From the NCBI GenBank assembly GCA_001751085.1, contig MAXP01000289.1, positions 6,704 to 14,729 on the forward strand: 8,026 nucleotides of DNA. Direction: 5' to 3'. The stretch's first letter is position 1. Every line of letters begins with the position of its first letter. Both the position numbers and the translations under genes were made by a program. The DNA is from Desulfobacterales bacterium C00003060 (GTDB lineage Bacteria; Desulfobacterota; Desulfobacteria; Desulfobacterales; C00003060). Positions 1-6,569 of this stretch are shown here, piece after piece. The notes beneath the pieces are model-generated. The model did no database searches. It saw only the letters and a program-made list of their open reading frames with translations, and was not told the origin of the DNA.

Positions 1-173
1 TAGCCAGCTATTCCGCACCTTCGCGCCTTGCTCTTGATGCTCATGACTCACCGAGAAAAGCGTCATTTATAACCGTCCGAGGTATAGCACATTCCCCGTA
101 GCTTGGCCTCGGGGGTGTAGACTCCACAGGCCGGAGGCTGCAAGGGGTTCAAACAGACTCAGGGGTGTTCTCC
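1..173. other. 5' flank of the plus-strand block, no gene supported
   Basis: No open frame with coding character and a start signal is visible on either strand here. A GC-rich stretch around 107-140 can form only an imperfect short stem. I found no -35/-10 pair of good quality for the downstream gene; a TATAGC at 83-88 lacks a recognisable -35 partner. The last bases (161-165, AGGGG) are the likely ribosome binding site of the gene starting at 174. The promoter of the plus-strand block is either weak or non-sigma70, or lies left of the window. Confidence 0.4.
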
Positions 174-1298
174 ATGGAAATTACGCGGAGGGGTTTCGTC
201 AAGGCCACTTTTTGTGCCGCGTGTGGTGCGGCGGTATTTCCCTTTGATTTGGTATGGGCCGAAAAGCGATTCTCGGCAACAGACCCCCATGTTAAGGAAG
301 CCTATTTTTATGAGCAACTGACGGATGACAGGGTCAAATGCGGTACATGCCCACACAAATGCGTCGTCATGCCCGGCAATTGCGGAAGATGTCGGACCAA
401 GGTGAACATAGATGGAAAGTTATACACCATCTCATACGCCAATCCGTGTGTTGTACATGTGGATCCAGTGGAGAAAAAACCCCTTCAACATTTCTATCCT
501 GGTACCAAGGCCTTCTCCCTTGCGGTGGCTGGGTGCAATTTTTACTGCCTCAATTGTCAGAACTGGGAGATATCCCAGACCAGCCCGGACATGACCCGCA
601 ATTACAACCTTTCCCCGGACGAGGTGGTCTTGATGGCCACAGGTTATGGATGCAAGAGTATTGCCTATACGTATTCCGAGGCCACGACGTTCTATGAGTA
701 TATGGTTGACATTGCGACAAGGGCCAAAAAAACAGGGATCAAGAATGTCTGGGTAAGCAATGCGTATATCAGCCAAGCAGCCCTGGGTCGGCTGTGTGAT
801 GTGATCGATGCTGCCAGCGTGAACCTGAAGAGCTTTTCTGACAAGATCTATTGGGATTTGAACGGGGGACATCTTGAACCAGTGCTTGAAACCTTCAAGA
901 CCCTTCACCGGCGAGGCATATGGATGGAGATCATAAATCTCGTCATTCCTACCTATACGGATGACATGGAGATGATTAAAAGGATGTGCGGGTGGATCTT
1001 GAACAACTTGGGTCCTGAATACCCCCTCCATTTTTCTCGGTTTCAGCCGCAGTACAAGCTCATCCACCTTCCCCCAACGCCGGTTGAGGTTTTGCAAGAA
1101 GCTAAGGATGTGGCCTTAAGAGTGGGACTCCATTATGTTTATGTTGGCAATGTGCCGGGTTTGGGTAATGAAGTGTTGTGTCCTAACTGCAAGCGGGTTG
1201 TGGTAAAGAGAAGGGGATATACCCTGGTGTGGAACCACGTGGACAAGGGAAGATGCAAGTTCTGCGGGACGCGGATAAGCGGCAGATGGGAAGGATGA
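174..1298 (+). CDS. amrS: AmmeMemoRadiSam system radical SAM enzyme with twin-arginine leader
   Basis: This is the radical SAM member of the AmmeMemoRadiSam system, in which a radical SAM enzyme co-occurs with Memo and AMMECR1 proteins; its substrate is not established. The [4Fe-4S]/SAM motif is CX3CX2C at C121, C125, C128 (GCNFYCLNC). An N-terminal cysteine set (C56, C59, C63, C70, C73) and a C-terminal ribbon-like CX2C...CX2C (C336, C339, C361, C364) flank the core; to my knowledge both are usual in this family. The N-terminus carries a Tat-like motif, TRRGFVK at residues 4-10, then a short hydrophobic stretch and a possible cleavage site after VWA (residue 29), suggesting export of the folded Fe-S protein. 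I chose ATG 174 (374 aa) because AGGGG lies 8 bases upstream; a GTG at 165 would add three residues and overlap that site. The next gene, its functional partner, starts 93 bases downstream. The family call is firm and the export is inferred. Confidence 0.93.
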   Translation: MEITRRGFVKATFCAACGAAVFPFDLVWAEKRFSATDPHVKEAYFYEQLTDDRVKCGTCPHKCVVMPGNCGRCRTKVNIDGKLYTISYANPCVVHVDPVEKKPLQHFYPGTKAFSLAVAGCNFYCLNCQNWEISQTSPDMTRNYNLSPDEVVLMATGYGCKSIAYTYSEATTFYEYMVDIATRAKKTGIKNVWVSNAYISQAALGRLCDVIDAASVNLKSFSDKIYWDLNGGHLEPVLETFKTLHRRGIWMEIINLVIPTYTDDMEMIKRMCGWILNNLGPEYPLHFSRFQPQYKLIHLPPTPVEVLQEAKDVALRVGLHYVYVGNVPGLGNEVLCPNCKRVVVKRRGYTLVWNHVDKGRCKFCGTRISGRWEG

Positions 1299-1391
1299 AG
1301 ACAATCACGAAAACACGAAGGATTGAAAGCGCGAACTTGAGTTTGCCTTCTTAGGGTCTTGATTCCGGCTTGGCTGGGTTGGGGAAATCAA

Positions 1392-2870
1392 ATGAAGAAA
1401 CTACACGCGACAGCTCTTTCGATTACCTTGATCTTTATGTGTGTCAGGGCTCAATTGTCCGTGGCGGATGAGAGTCGCGACAAGGTGCGGCACACTGCAG
1501 TTGCCGGCATGTTTTACCCGGGTGAGCCTGATGAACTGCGTCAAATGGTTCGCTCCTTTCTTAGTGATGCCTGTGGTGCGAAGGTTCCCGGGAAGATTAG
1601 AGGGCTTGTCTCCCCGCATGCAGGATACATCTATTCAGGTATTGTGGCCGCTGCCGGATATAGACAGATAGACCCTTCCATCAAGACGGTGATACTCCTG
1701 GGGCCGAGTCATCGCCTTCCCCTGAGGGCTTGTTCCATTCCCGAGGTTCGGGCCTACCGAACCCCGTTGGGGGATGTTCGGCTGGCAAGTCTTGCCTCGA
1801 CCCTTCACAGTTTGCCCGGGTTTGAGACTGTTCCTGAAGCCCATCGTGCAGAACACTCCCTTGAGGTTCAACTTCCCTTTCTCCAGGTGATGCTCAAGGA
1901 CTTCGAGATTGTTCCGATCTTGACAAGTGGGGCAGACCCTGAGGCCCTTGCTGCCACCCTCGTGCCGCATATTGGCGAGGATACCCTTGTGGTGGCAAGC
2001 TCGGACCTCTCTCATTATTATTCCTATGAAACAGCCACTGCCATGGATCGAATCTGCACCACAGCCATCTCTAAGTGCCAATTTTGTGACATGCCCCTAT
2101 GCGAGGCCTGTGGTAAGCAAGCCGTCCTGACACTGATGCATATCGCCAAAATCAAGGGGTGGCATGGACTATTGCTGGACTACAGGAATTCGGGCGACAC
2201 TGCAGGCGGCAAAGATCGTGTCGTCGGTTATGCCAGTATTGCCTTTGTGGATAAGAAGGAGATGACGAGGACAATGAAAAAGACGATTTCTACTCAGGAT
2301 AGAAGGGCACTTCTGAGGCTTGCCCGCTCGGTTATCGAGGCCGAGCTTGTGAAGGGGGCCAAGGTGGCCAAACCAGGTCACGTTTCTCCTGTCTTAAATG
2401 AGTTGAGAGGATGCTTTGTCACAATTCACAAACACGGCCAACTGCGTGGGTGCATCGGATCGATTGAGCCAACGCATTGCCTTCTGGAATGTGTGGAGAG
2501 AAACGCCTTGAACGCCGCATTTAACGACCCCAGGTTTCCACGCCTGAGCGCGGATGAACTTAGGGAAATAGACATCGAGATCAGTGTCCTTTCCGTACCG
2601 GAAGCACTTGACTTCAATGACGGGGAGGACCTCAAGCGCAAGCTTAAACCGAACATCCACGGGGTCATCCTGTCTCGCGGTGCGCACCGGTCAACCTTCC
2701 TTCCACAAGTCTGGGAGCAGCTCCCCGGCAAAGAGCAGTTTCTTGAGCACCTGTGTCTAAAAGGACGGATGTCGCCAAAGGCGTGGCAGGACCCGAAGAC
2801 CGAGGTTGAGGTGTACGAAGCCGAAGTGTTTGGTGAAGGATTTCAAGTAATAAAGACTGCGTCTTCGTGA
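1392..2870 (+). CDS. amrB/amrA: Memo-AMMECR1 fusion protein (AmmeMemoRadiSam proteins B and A) with signal peptide
   Basis: This 492-aa protein fuses two AmmeMemoRadiSam components that are often separate genes. Residues 1 to about 25 look like a Sec signal peptide: MKK, a hydrophobic core, then a site near SVADE. Residues ~35-290 are a Memo domain, with the family motifs AGMFYPG (38-44), SPHAGYIYSG (74-83), GPSH (104-107), EHSLEVQLP (154-162) and SSDLSH (203-208). H76, H107 and C240 correspond to the metal ligands H49, H81 and C244 of human MEMO1. Residues ~300-485 are an AMMECR1 domain with LRGC (338-341) and the signature LRGCIGS (351-357), followed by NDPRFPRL and an IEISVLS strand. Unusually, C240 closes a CX2CX4CX2C cluster (229-240). 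ATG 1392 is preferred over an in-frame TTG at 1359 because it has a GGGGA about 7 bases upstream and gives a normal signal peptide. Biochemical activity is unknown; the domain assignment is secure. Confidence 0.93.
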   Translation: MKKLHATALSITLIFMCVRAQLSVADESRDKVRHTAVAGMFYPGEPDELRQMVRSFLSDACGAKVPGKIRGLVSPHAGYIYSGIVAAAGYRQIDPSIKTVILLGPSHRLPLRACSIPEVRAYRTPLGDVRLASLASTLHSLPGFETVPEAHRAEHSLEVQLPFLQVMLKDFEIVPILTSGADPEALAATLVPHIGEDTLVVASSDLSHYYSYETATAMDRICTTAISKCQFCDMPLCEACGKQAVLTLMHIAKIKGWHGLLLDYRNSGDTAGGKDRVVGYASIAFVDKKEMTRTMKKTISTQDRRALLRLARSVIEAELVKGAKVAKPGHVSPVLNELRGCFVTIHKHGQLRGCIGSIEPTHCLLECVERNALNAAFNDPRFPRLSADELREIDIEISVLSVPEALDFNDGEDLKRKLKPNIHGVILSRGAHRSTFLPQVWEQLPGKEQFLEHLCLKGRMSPKAWQDPKTEVEVYEAEVFGEGFQVIKTASS

Positions 2871-2894
2871 AGAACATAAGGGGTATTCCAAAAT

Positions 2895-3923
2895 ATGCGC
2901 GTTGCTATGTATTATAATAACAAGGATATCCGGATAGAGGAGATACCCGTTCCCGGGATTGGTCCGGGAGAGCTGCTGGTTCGGATAGAGGCCAGTGGTA
3001 TTTGCGGCAGCGATGTGATGGAGTGGTATCGCATCAAGCGAGCACCACTCGTCCTTGGCCACGAGATTGCCGGAGAGGTTGTTGAAGTGGGGGAGGGGGT
3101 TGATCGGTACAAGAAGGGAGACCGGGTCGTTGCATCCCACCACGTTCCCTGCAACACGTGCCGGTACTGCCTCAGCGGTCATTTTACGGTCTGTGATACC
3201 CTTCGGCGCACCAACTTTGACCCTGGCGGTTTTGCCGAGTATGTTAGGCTGCCGTCCATCAATGTGGATCGTGGTGTGTACCTGATTCCAGACGAGGTCT
3301 CCTTTGAAGATGCTACTTTTACAGAGCCTTTGGCCTGTGTGATCCGTGCGCAAAAGATCGCAAAGCCTCGGCCTGGTGAGACAGTCCTTGTGATCGGCAG
3401 CGGTATTGCGGGGCTGTTACACATACAGCTTGCCTGCGCTATGGGAGCTGGTCGGGTGATAGCCACAGATATCAGTGAGACTCGCCTGCACGCAGCCAGG
3501 GCCTTTGGGGCCGATGCCGTAATACACGCAGGCCAAGATATCCAAACTGAGGTATGCAAGGTAAATGATGGTTGGCTGGCAGATAAGGTGTTCGTCTGTA
3601 CGGGGGCAAGGTCTGCCAACCTCCAGGGCCTGGAATCGATAGAAAGGGGAGGCACGGTGTTGTTTTTTGCGCCCACGGATCTGGGTGTTACCCTTCCTCT
3701 GTCTGTGAATGAACTCTTTTTCCGAAACGACATAACGCTGACGACCTCTTATGCCGGAAGCCCGGCAGACCACGTGACGGCAATGAAGCTTATTCGTGCG
3801 GGTCGATTAAAGACAAAGGAAATGATTACGCATCGGCTGAGCCTGTCAGAAACAAGCAAAGGCTTTCAGCTTGTGGCGGAGGCACAGGAGTCGATTAAGG
3901 TCATCGTGGAACCACAAAGATAG
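2895..3923 (+). CDS. Zinc-dependent medium-chain alcohol/polyol dehydrogenase (MDR superfamily)
   Basis: A cytoplasmic NAD(P)-dependent dehydrogenase of the sorbitol/threonine dehydrogenase branch, expected to interconvert a secondary alcohol (polyol, sugar or amino alcohol) and its ketone. Visible features of the 342-aa chain are the catalytic zinc residues C37 (GICGSD) and H56-E57 (GHE), with E144 as the likely fourth ligand. The structural zinc lobe is CX2CX2CX7C at C86, C89, C92, C100. The Rossmann glycine motif is GSGIAG (168-173). D192, at the end of the second beta strand (VIATD), favours NAD+ over NADP+. All catalytic positions are present, so the enzyme should be active. It starts 24 bases after the Memo-AMMECR1 stop, with AAGGGG about 12 bases upstream, indicating co-transcription. 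The exact substrate cannot be read from sequence; the downstream aldolase suggests a sugar or sugar phosphate. Confidence 0.9.
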   Translation: MRVAMYYNNKDIRIEEIPVPGIGPGELLVRIEASGICGSDVMEWYRIKRAPLVLGHEIAGEVVEVGEGVDRYKKGDRVVASHHVPCNTCRYCLSGHFTVCDTLRRTNFDPGGFAEYVRLPSINVDRGVYLIPDEVSFEDATFTEPLACVIRAQKIAKPRPGETVLVIGSGIAGLLHIQLACAMGAGRVIATDISETRLHAARAFGADAVIHAGQDIQTEVCKVNDGWLADKVFVCTGARSANLQGLESIERGGTVLFFAPTDLGVTLPLSVNELFFRNDITLTTSYAGSPADHVTAMKLIRAGRLKTKEMITHRLSLSETSKGFQLVAEAQESIKVIVEPQR

Positions 3924-4024
3924 CCACTGAAAGAAAAACCCGGTCTGGGCCAGGGCGGTTAGGGGGATTTCATTGGCTCTCCTAACTCCTGGATGCGCCC
4001 GATTTGGAGATATACCGTAACAAA

Positions 4025-4034
4025 AGGGGAGGAG
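4025..4034 (+). promoter_or_regulatory. Strong Shine-Dalgarno that sets the aldolase start
   Basis: AGGGGAGGAG ends 6 bases before ATG 4041. The upstream in-frame ATG at 3993 has no such element. This decides in favour of a 296-aa product, close to the 291 aa of E. coli LsrF, rather than a 312-aa one. Confidence 0.8.
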
Positions 4035-4040
4035 ATCGCT

Positions 4041-4931
4041 ATGGCAGATGCAGAAGCGGTTCTGGAGGCAAGGAATGTATCAGAGATGTCATTGGAACAT
4101 AGAAGCATGAAAGAGAAATCGATCAAAGGTGCTGACAATCTTGAGTGGGGAATGAGACATCGGCTCTCACGGCTGATCAAGCCGGATGGACACTGCCAGT
4201 TTCTTCCCATAGATCATGGTTATTTCCAGGGGCCCACAAGGTGTCTTGAGAGACCCGGTGAAACGATCAGGGACATCCTGCCTTATGCGGACGGTCTCTT
4301 TGTGACAAGAGGCGTTCTTCGCACCTGTGTGAGTCCGGATGTTGATACGCCCGTCATTTTGAGGGTTTCAGGGGGAACGAGTGTTATCTGCAAAGACCTG
4401 GCCAATGAGATCGTCACCACCTCCATACAAGAAATAGTCCGGCTCAACGTGGCGGCTGTTGGTCTTTCCATCTTTGTGGGAACGGATTACGAGAAGCAAA
4501 CTCTGGAATCCCTATCCATGCTCATCAATGAATGTGAGAATTATGGTATCCCTGTTATGGCGGTCACAGCCGTTGGCAAAGAGCTTGAGAAGAGAGCTGC
4601 GCGCTACCTGGCCCTATCCTGTCGTATTGCCGCTGAATTGGGTGCAAAGATCGTCAAGACCTATTACTGCGTTGAGGATTTTGAAAAAGTGACCAATGGA
4701 TGTCCAGTCCCGGTGGTCATGGCAGGGGGGCCCAAATGTGAAACCGAGCTGGAGGTCTTTGATTTTGTTTACGATGGCATGCAGAAAGGTGCCATCGGGG
4801 TCAACTTGGGGAGAAATGTCTGGCAAAACCCGTACCCAGTGGCCATGATGAGGGCGCTGAACGCAGTTGTCCACGATGGGGCCACGCCGAAGCAGGCATT
4901 TGATCTGTTCAAAGGCCTGCAAGATATGTAA
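4041..4931 (+). CDS. lsrF: LsrF/DhnA-type class I aldolase-thiolase
   Basis: A TIM-barrel Schiff-base enzyme of the DhnA/LsrF family. From memory it resembles E. coli LsrF along its whole length, which acts on 3-hydroxy-5-phosphonooxypentane-2,4-dione in autoinducer-2 breakdown. Shared stretches include the WGM..RLSR N-terminal motif (36-44), DHGYFQGPT (58-66), TRG.LR (89-94), LRVSGG near 107-112 and GMGAK-like IVKTYY (204-209), where K206 is the expected Schiff-base lysine. The C-terminal phosphate-binding part has VVMAGGPK and GVNLGRN, followed by PVAMM. Residues 1-33 are extra or divergent and look flexible. No lsrK, lsrG or Lsr transporter lies in the window, so the AI-2 role is uncertain. 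A related ketose-phosphate aldolase or thiolase activity, working with the dehydrogenase upstream, is equally possible. The gap from that gene is 117 bases without a clear terminator. Family call is firm, substrate is not. Confidence 0.88.
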   Translation: MADAEAVLEARNVSEMSLEHRSMKEKSIKGADNLEWGMRHRLSRLIKPDGHCQFLPIDHGYFQGPTRCLERPGETIRDILPYADGLFVTRGVLRTCVSPDVDTPVILRVSGGTSVICKDLANEIVTTSIQEIVRLNVAAVGLSIFVGTDYEKQTLESLSMLINECENYGIPVMAVTAVGKELEKRAARYLALSCRIAAELGAKIVKTYYCVEDFEKVTNGCPVPVVMAGGPKCETELEVFDFVYDGMQKGAIGVNLGRNVWQNPYPVAMMRALNAVVHDGATPKQAFDLFKGLQDM

Positions 4932-5040
4932 GGGCTGCAGTGGCTGACTATCCAGTCGAGGCGCTTTCAAGGTTTTTCTGACTTCATGGCAAATTTGTTG
5001 AAGTAACATCAGAGGGATGTTTATCGGCTTGTGTTGAGGA

Positions 5041-5071
5041 TGTGGTTGAGCGCCATAGACGCTCAACCACA
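5041..5071. terminator. Perfect 12-bp hairpin between convergent genes, possible bidirectional terminator
   Basis: TGTGGTTGAGCG (5041-5052) and CGCTCAACCACA (5060-5071) are exact inverted repeats around a 7-base loop. The element lies 109 bases after the plus-strand aldolase stop and 38 bases after the minus-strand VWA gene stop, where a shared terminator would be expected. Neither side has a T-run, so it does not fit the classical intrinsic terminator. It could instead be a 3' stabilising stem or a protein site. A smaller stem, AACATC/GATGTT, occurs at 5005-5021. The structure is directly seen; the function is inferred. Confidence 0.5.
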
Positions 5072-5109
5072 GTGAAGTGTTGATAACATCTGCGATATCT
5101 AATCAGTGC

Positions 5110-6312
5110 CTAATACTGCGGGGTTAGTTCGACCCTCCGGTTCAGTGCCCGACCCTCCGGCGTGTCGTTGGAAGCTATCGGCCTCGAGCATCCATAGCCT
5201 TTGACAGAAAGCCGTTCTGGCTGTACCCCCTCTTTCACGAGATACTCCTTTACTGCTTTGGCCCGCTTCACAGAGAGTGTCTGATTGTAAGCTTTCGCCC
5301 CGATGTTATCTGTATTGCCTTCGACTAGCAGGTTTAAAGATGGAGTCATCATTTTCAACACTCCTGCGATTTCATTGAGACCAGGATATGCTTCGGGTTT
5401 GATATTCCACTTGTCAAAGTCGAAAAGAACACGGTCGAGAACCCAGCACCCCCTGGCATCGACCTCGGCTCCCCTGGGTGTTCCAGGGCATTCATCCAAA
5501 TTATCGTTTACTCCATCCCCGTCACAGTCTGCGACCGCGACCACCTCCACGACCTCCACGACCTCCACGACTTCGGGTCGTGGTTTGGGCTTTTCCAAGA
5601 ATACCTTTTCCACGAAATTGCCCATGTCCTCAGGAGACGGGATGCACTCGGCAAGGACCGCAAATCCGCATTCGCCTGCAAGGGCAACCTGTTCCATGAT
5701 CCTTTTGCCACTCGGATCATCCCCAACCAACACGGTATAGATGCAAAGCCTTTCACCTAACAGCTTCTTCATGTTCTCTGCGGCCAGGACAACAGGGGCA
5801 TCATCCATGTCTTCCCCGTCACTTACGATGATAAGCGCTATATCTCCCTGGGTCGATCGCAGGTCTTCACTCGCAGCATCGATAGTAAGGGCCAGGGGGC
5901 TCATCCCTCGGGGCCGTTTGATAGTCTTGAGTGTGTCTTCAAGCCCTGCCTTGGAATATTCTGTGACCCCGTAAACAAGGTCGGTTCTCTCGGCTGGCGA
6001 CCACGCGCTGTCGCCAAACGTCCTGAGCCCGCAGGTGAGTGTCAGATCAGGAATCGTCTGATTCATGCGGCACACAAGATCTTTGGCAATGTTCAACTTC
6101 GTGTACCCGTATCCGTGATAGGATTCGCTCATGGATCCGGATGCATCCAGGATGACCATAAAATTGTTTACTTTCTGCACATACTGACAGGTTTGTAATT
6201 CCGGGCCCAGATCCTGGGCCTTAAACGTTGTGCATGGTTCCTGAGTGGCACAACCGATCAGCAAGGCACCAATCATTAGAAGAATCAATCCCCTCAAACA
6301 AAGCTTTGTCAT
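5110..6312 (-). CDS. VWA-domain, OmpA-family outer-membrane lipoprotein
   Basis: A 400-aa lipoprotein predicted to sit in the periplasm, lipid-anchored in the outer membrane and bound to peptidoglycan. The signal peptide ends in a lipobox, LIGC, with C21 the lipidated residue; A22 at +2 gives no inner-membrane retention signal. A von Willebrand factor A domain (~50-240) has a MIDAS DXSXS at D56, S58, S60, a SP loop near S138 and SDGED with D165, so metal-dependent ligand binding is plausible. A Pro/Lys then Val-Glu-Val repeat linker (241-261) leads to one thrombospondin type 3-like calcium motif (DCDGDGVND...CPGTP, 262-279). The OmpA C-terminal domain (~293-400) keeps D335 and R350, with the 15-residue spacing of the diaminopimelate-binding Asp and Arg in OmpA. 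AAAGGAGGAG lies 5 bases before the ATG. Ligand and process are unknown. Confidence 0.9.
   Translation of the reverse strand: MTKLCLRGLILLMIGALLIGCATQEPCTTFKAQDLGPELQTCQYVQKVNNFMVILDASGSMSESYHGYGYTKLNIAKDLVCRMNQTIPDLTLTCGLRTFGDSAWSPAERTDLVYGVTEYSKAGLEDTLKTIKRPRGMSPLALTIDAASEDLRSTQGDIALIIVSDGEDMDDAPVVLAAENMKKLLGERLCIYTVLVGDDPSGKRIMEQVALAGECGFAVLAECIPSPEDMGNFVEKVFLEKPKPRPEVVEVVEVVEVVAVADCDGDGVNDNLDECPGTPRGAEVDARGCWVLDRVLFDFDKWNIKPEAYPGLNEIAGVLKMMTPSLNLLVEGNTDNIGAKAYNQTLSVKRAKAVKEYLVKEGVQPERLSVKGYGCSRPIASNDTPEGRALNRRVELTPQY
5543..5571 (-). repeat. 9-bp tandem repeat encoding a Val-Val-Glu linker
   Basis: A perfect period-9 tract (unit GACCTCCAC on the plus strand) runs for 29 bases, a little over three copies, with degenerate units at the edges. 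On the coding strand it gives repeated Val-Val-Glu at residues about 247-258 of the VWA-OmpA lipoprotein, between the VWA and calcium-binding parts. The unit length is a multiple of three, so copy-number change would lengthen or shorten the linker without breaking the frame. Confidence 0.85.
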
Positions 6313-6317
6313 GGTGG

Positions 6318-6346
6318 CTCCTCCTTTGTAATTATTTTGTATTATA
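6318..6346 (-). promoter_or_regulatory. -10 box and Shine-Dalgarno of the VWA-OmpA gene
   Basis: Reading the minus strand, a consensus TATAAT occupies 6346-6341 and AAAGGAGGAG occupies 6327-6318, five bases before the start codon. A transcript from this -10 box would have a leader of only about 20 bases. No good -35 hexamer lies 15-18 bases upstream (the candidates are CCGGTG-like), so the promoter would depend on an activator or another feature. The ribosome binding site is convincing; the promoter is tentative. Confidence 0.45.
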
Positions 6347-6362
6347 GGGTTTCATGTCCAAC

Positions 6363-6550
6363 TCACCGGCCTGTGTGGAAAACCAGGGTCTGCTTGATCT
6401 TTTCTGCATCATCTCCTTTCATGTGGACAGCCACGCGGTCATGCACCTTGGCGTCCAGGAAATCCTTTTCCAAAACGTTTTGGATCAGGGGGCTAACATA
6501 TTGATATTTCAGGCTATGGCACCATCTTCTTTAATGCCCACCTGCCATTG
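6363..6550 (-). pseudogene. Frame-broken remnant of a small protein gene
   Basis: The 257-base gap between the two lipoprotein genes contains coding-like minus-strand sequence with no usable start. The frame ending at the TGA of 6365-6363 reads ...LIQNVLEKDFLDAKVHDRV then AVHMKGDDAEKIKQTLVF and HTGR, with an amphipathic, charged, protein-like composition. It is open only back to a TAA at 6533-6531 and has no start codon with a ribosome binding site. In the adjacent frame upstream, QVGIKEDGAIA, a TGA, then NINMLAP lead into a run of five C (GGGGG at 6488-6492 on the plus strand). One inserted C would join NINMLAP to LIQNVLEKDF. This suggests decay by a frameshift and a stop. I do not recognise the family. 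Alternatives are a chance open frame or an assembly error in the C run. Confidence 0.4.
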
Positions 6551-6569
6551 TCAGGCACGAGCAGACATG

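Noticed and set aside
1..44. Possible minus-strand gene start (ATG at 44-42, reading MSIKSKARRCGIAG off the left edge)
   Set aside because: Only 14 codons are visible, the ribosome binding site is poor, and nothing supports a family. It cannot be judged from this window.
165..173. GTG 165 as the start of the radical SAM gene
   Set aside because: ATG 174 has AGGGG at a normal distance, whereas the GTG overlaps that site.
432..1097. Long minus-strand open frame inside the radical SAM gene
   Set aside because: It lies opposite a gene with clear family motifs, has no recognisable domain and looks like an antisense shadow. The same applies to minus-strand frames at 1635-2081, 2757-3353 and 3179-3733.
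3959..3985. Hairpin TTAGG...CCTAA between the dehydrogenase and aldolase genes
   Set aside because: The stem is short with wobble pairs and no T-run, so it is not credible as a terminator and does not break the proposed operon.
6509..6511. In-frame TGA in the remnant as a selenocysteine codon
   Set aside because: No selenoprotein context or convincing SECIS-like stem follows. A second stop and a frameshift are also needed, so decay is the simpler explanation.
6515..6533. TGGCAC followed by TCTTT as a sigma54 promoter
   Set aside because: The -12 GC element is missing at the required spacing, and the plus strand downstream has no gene.
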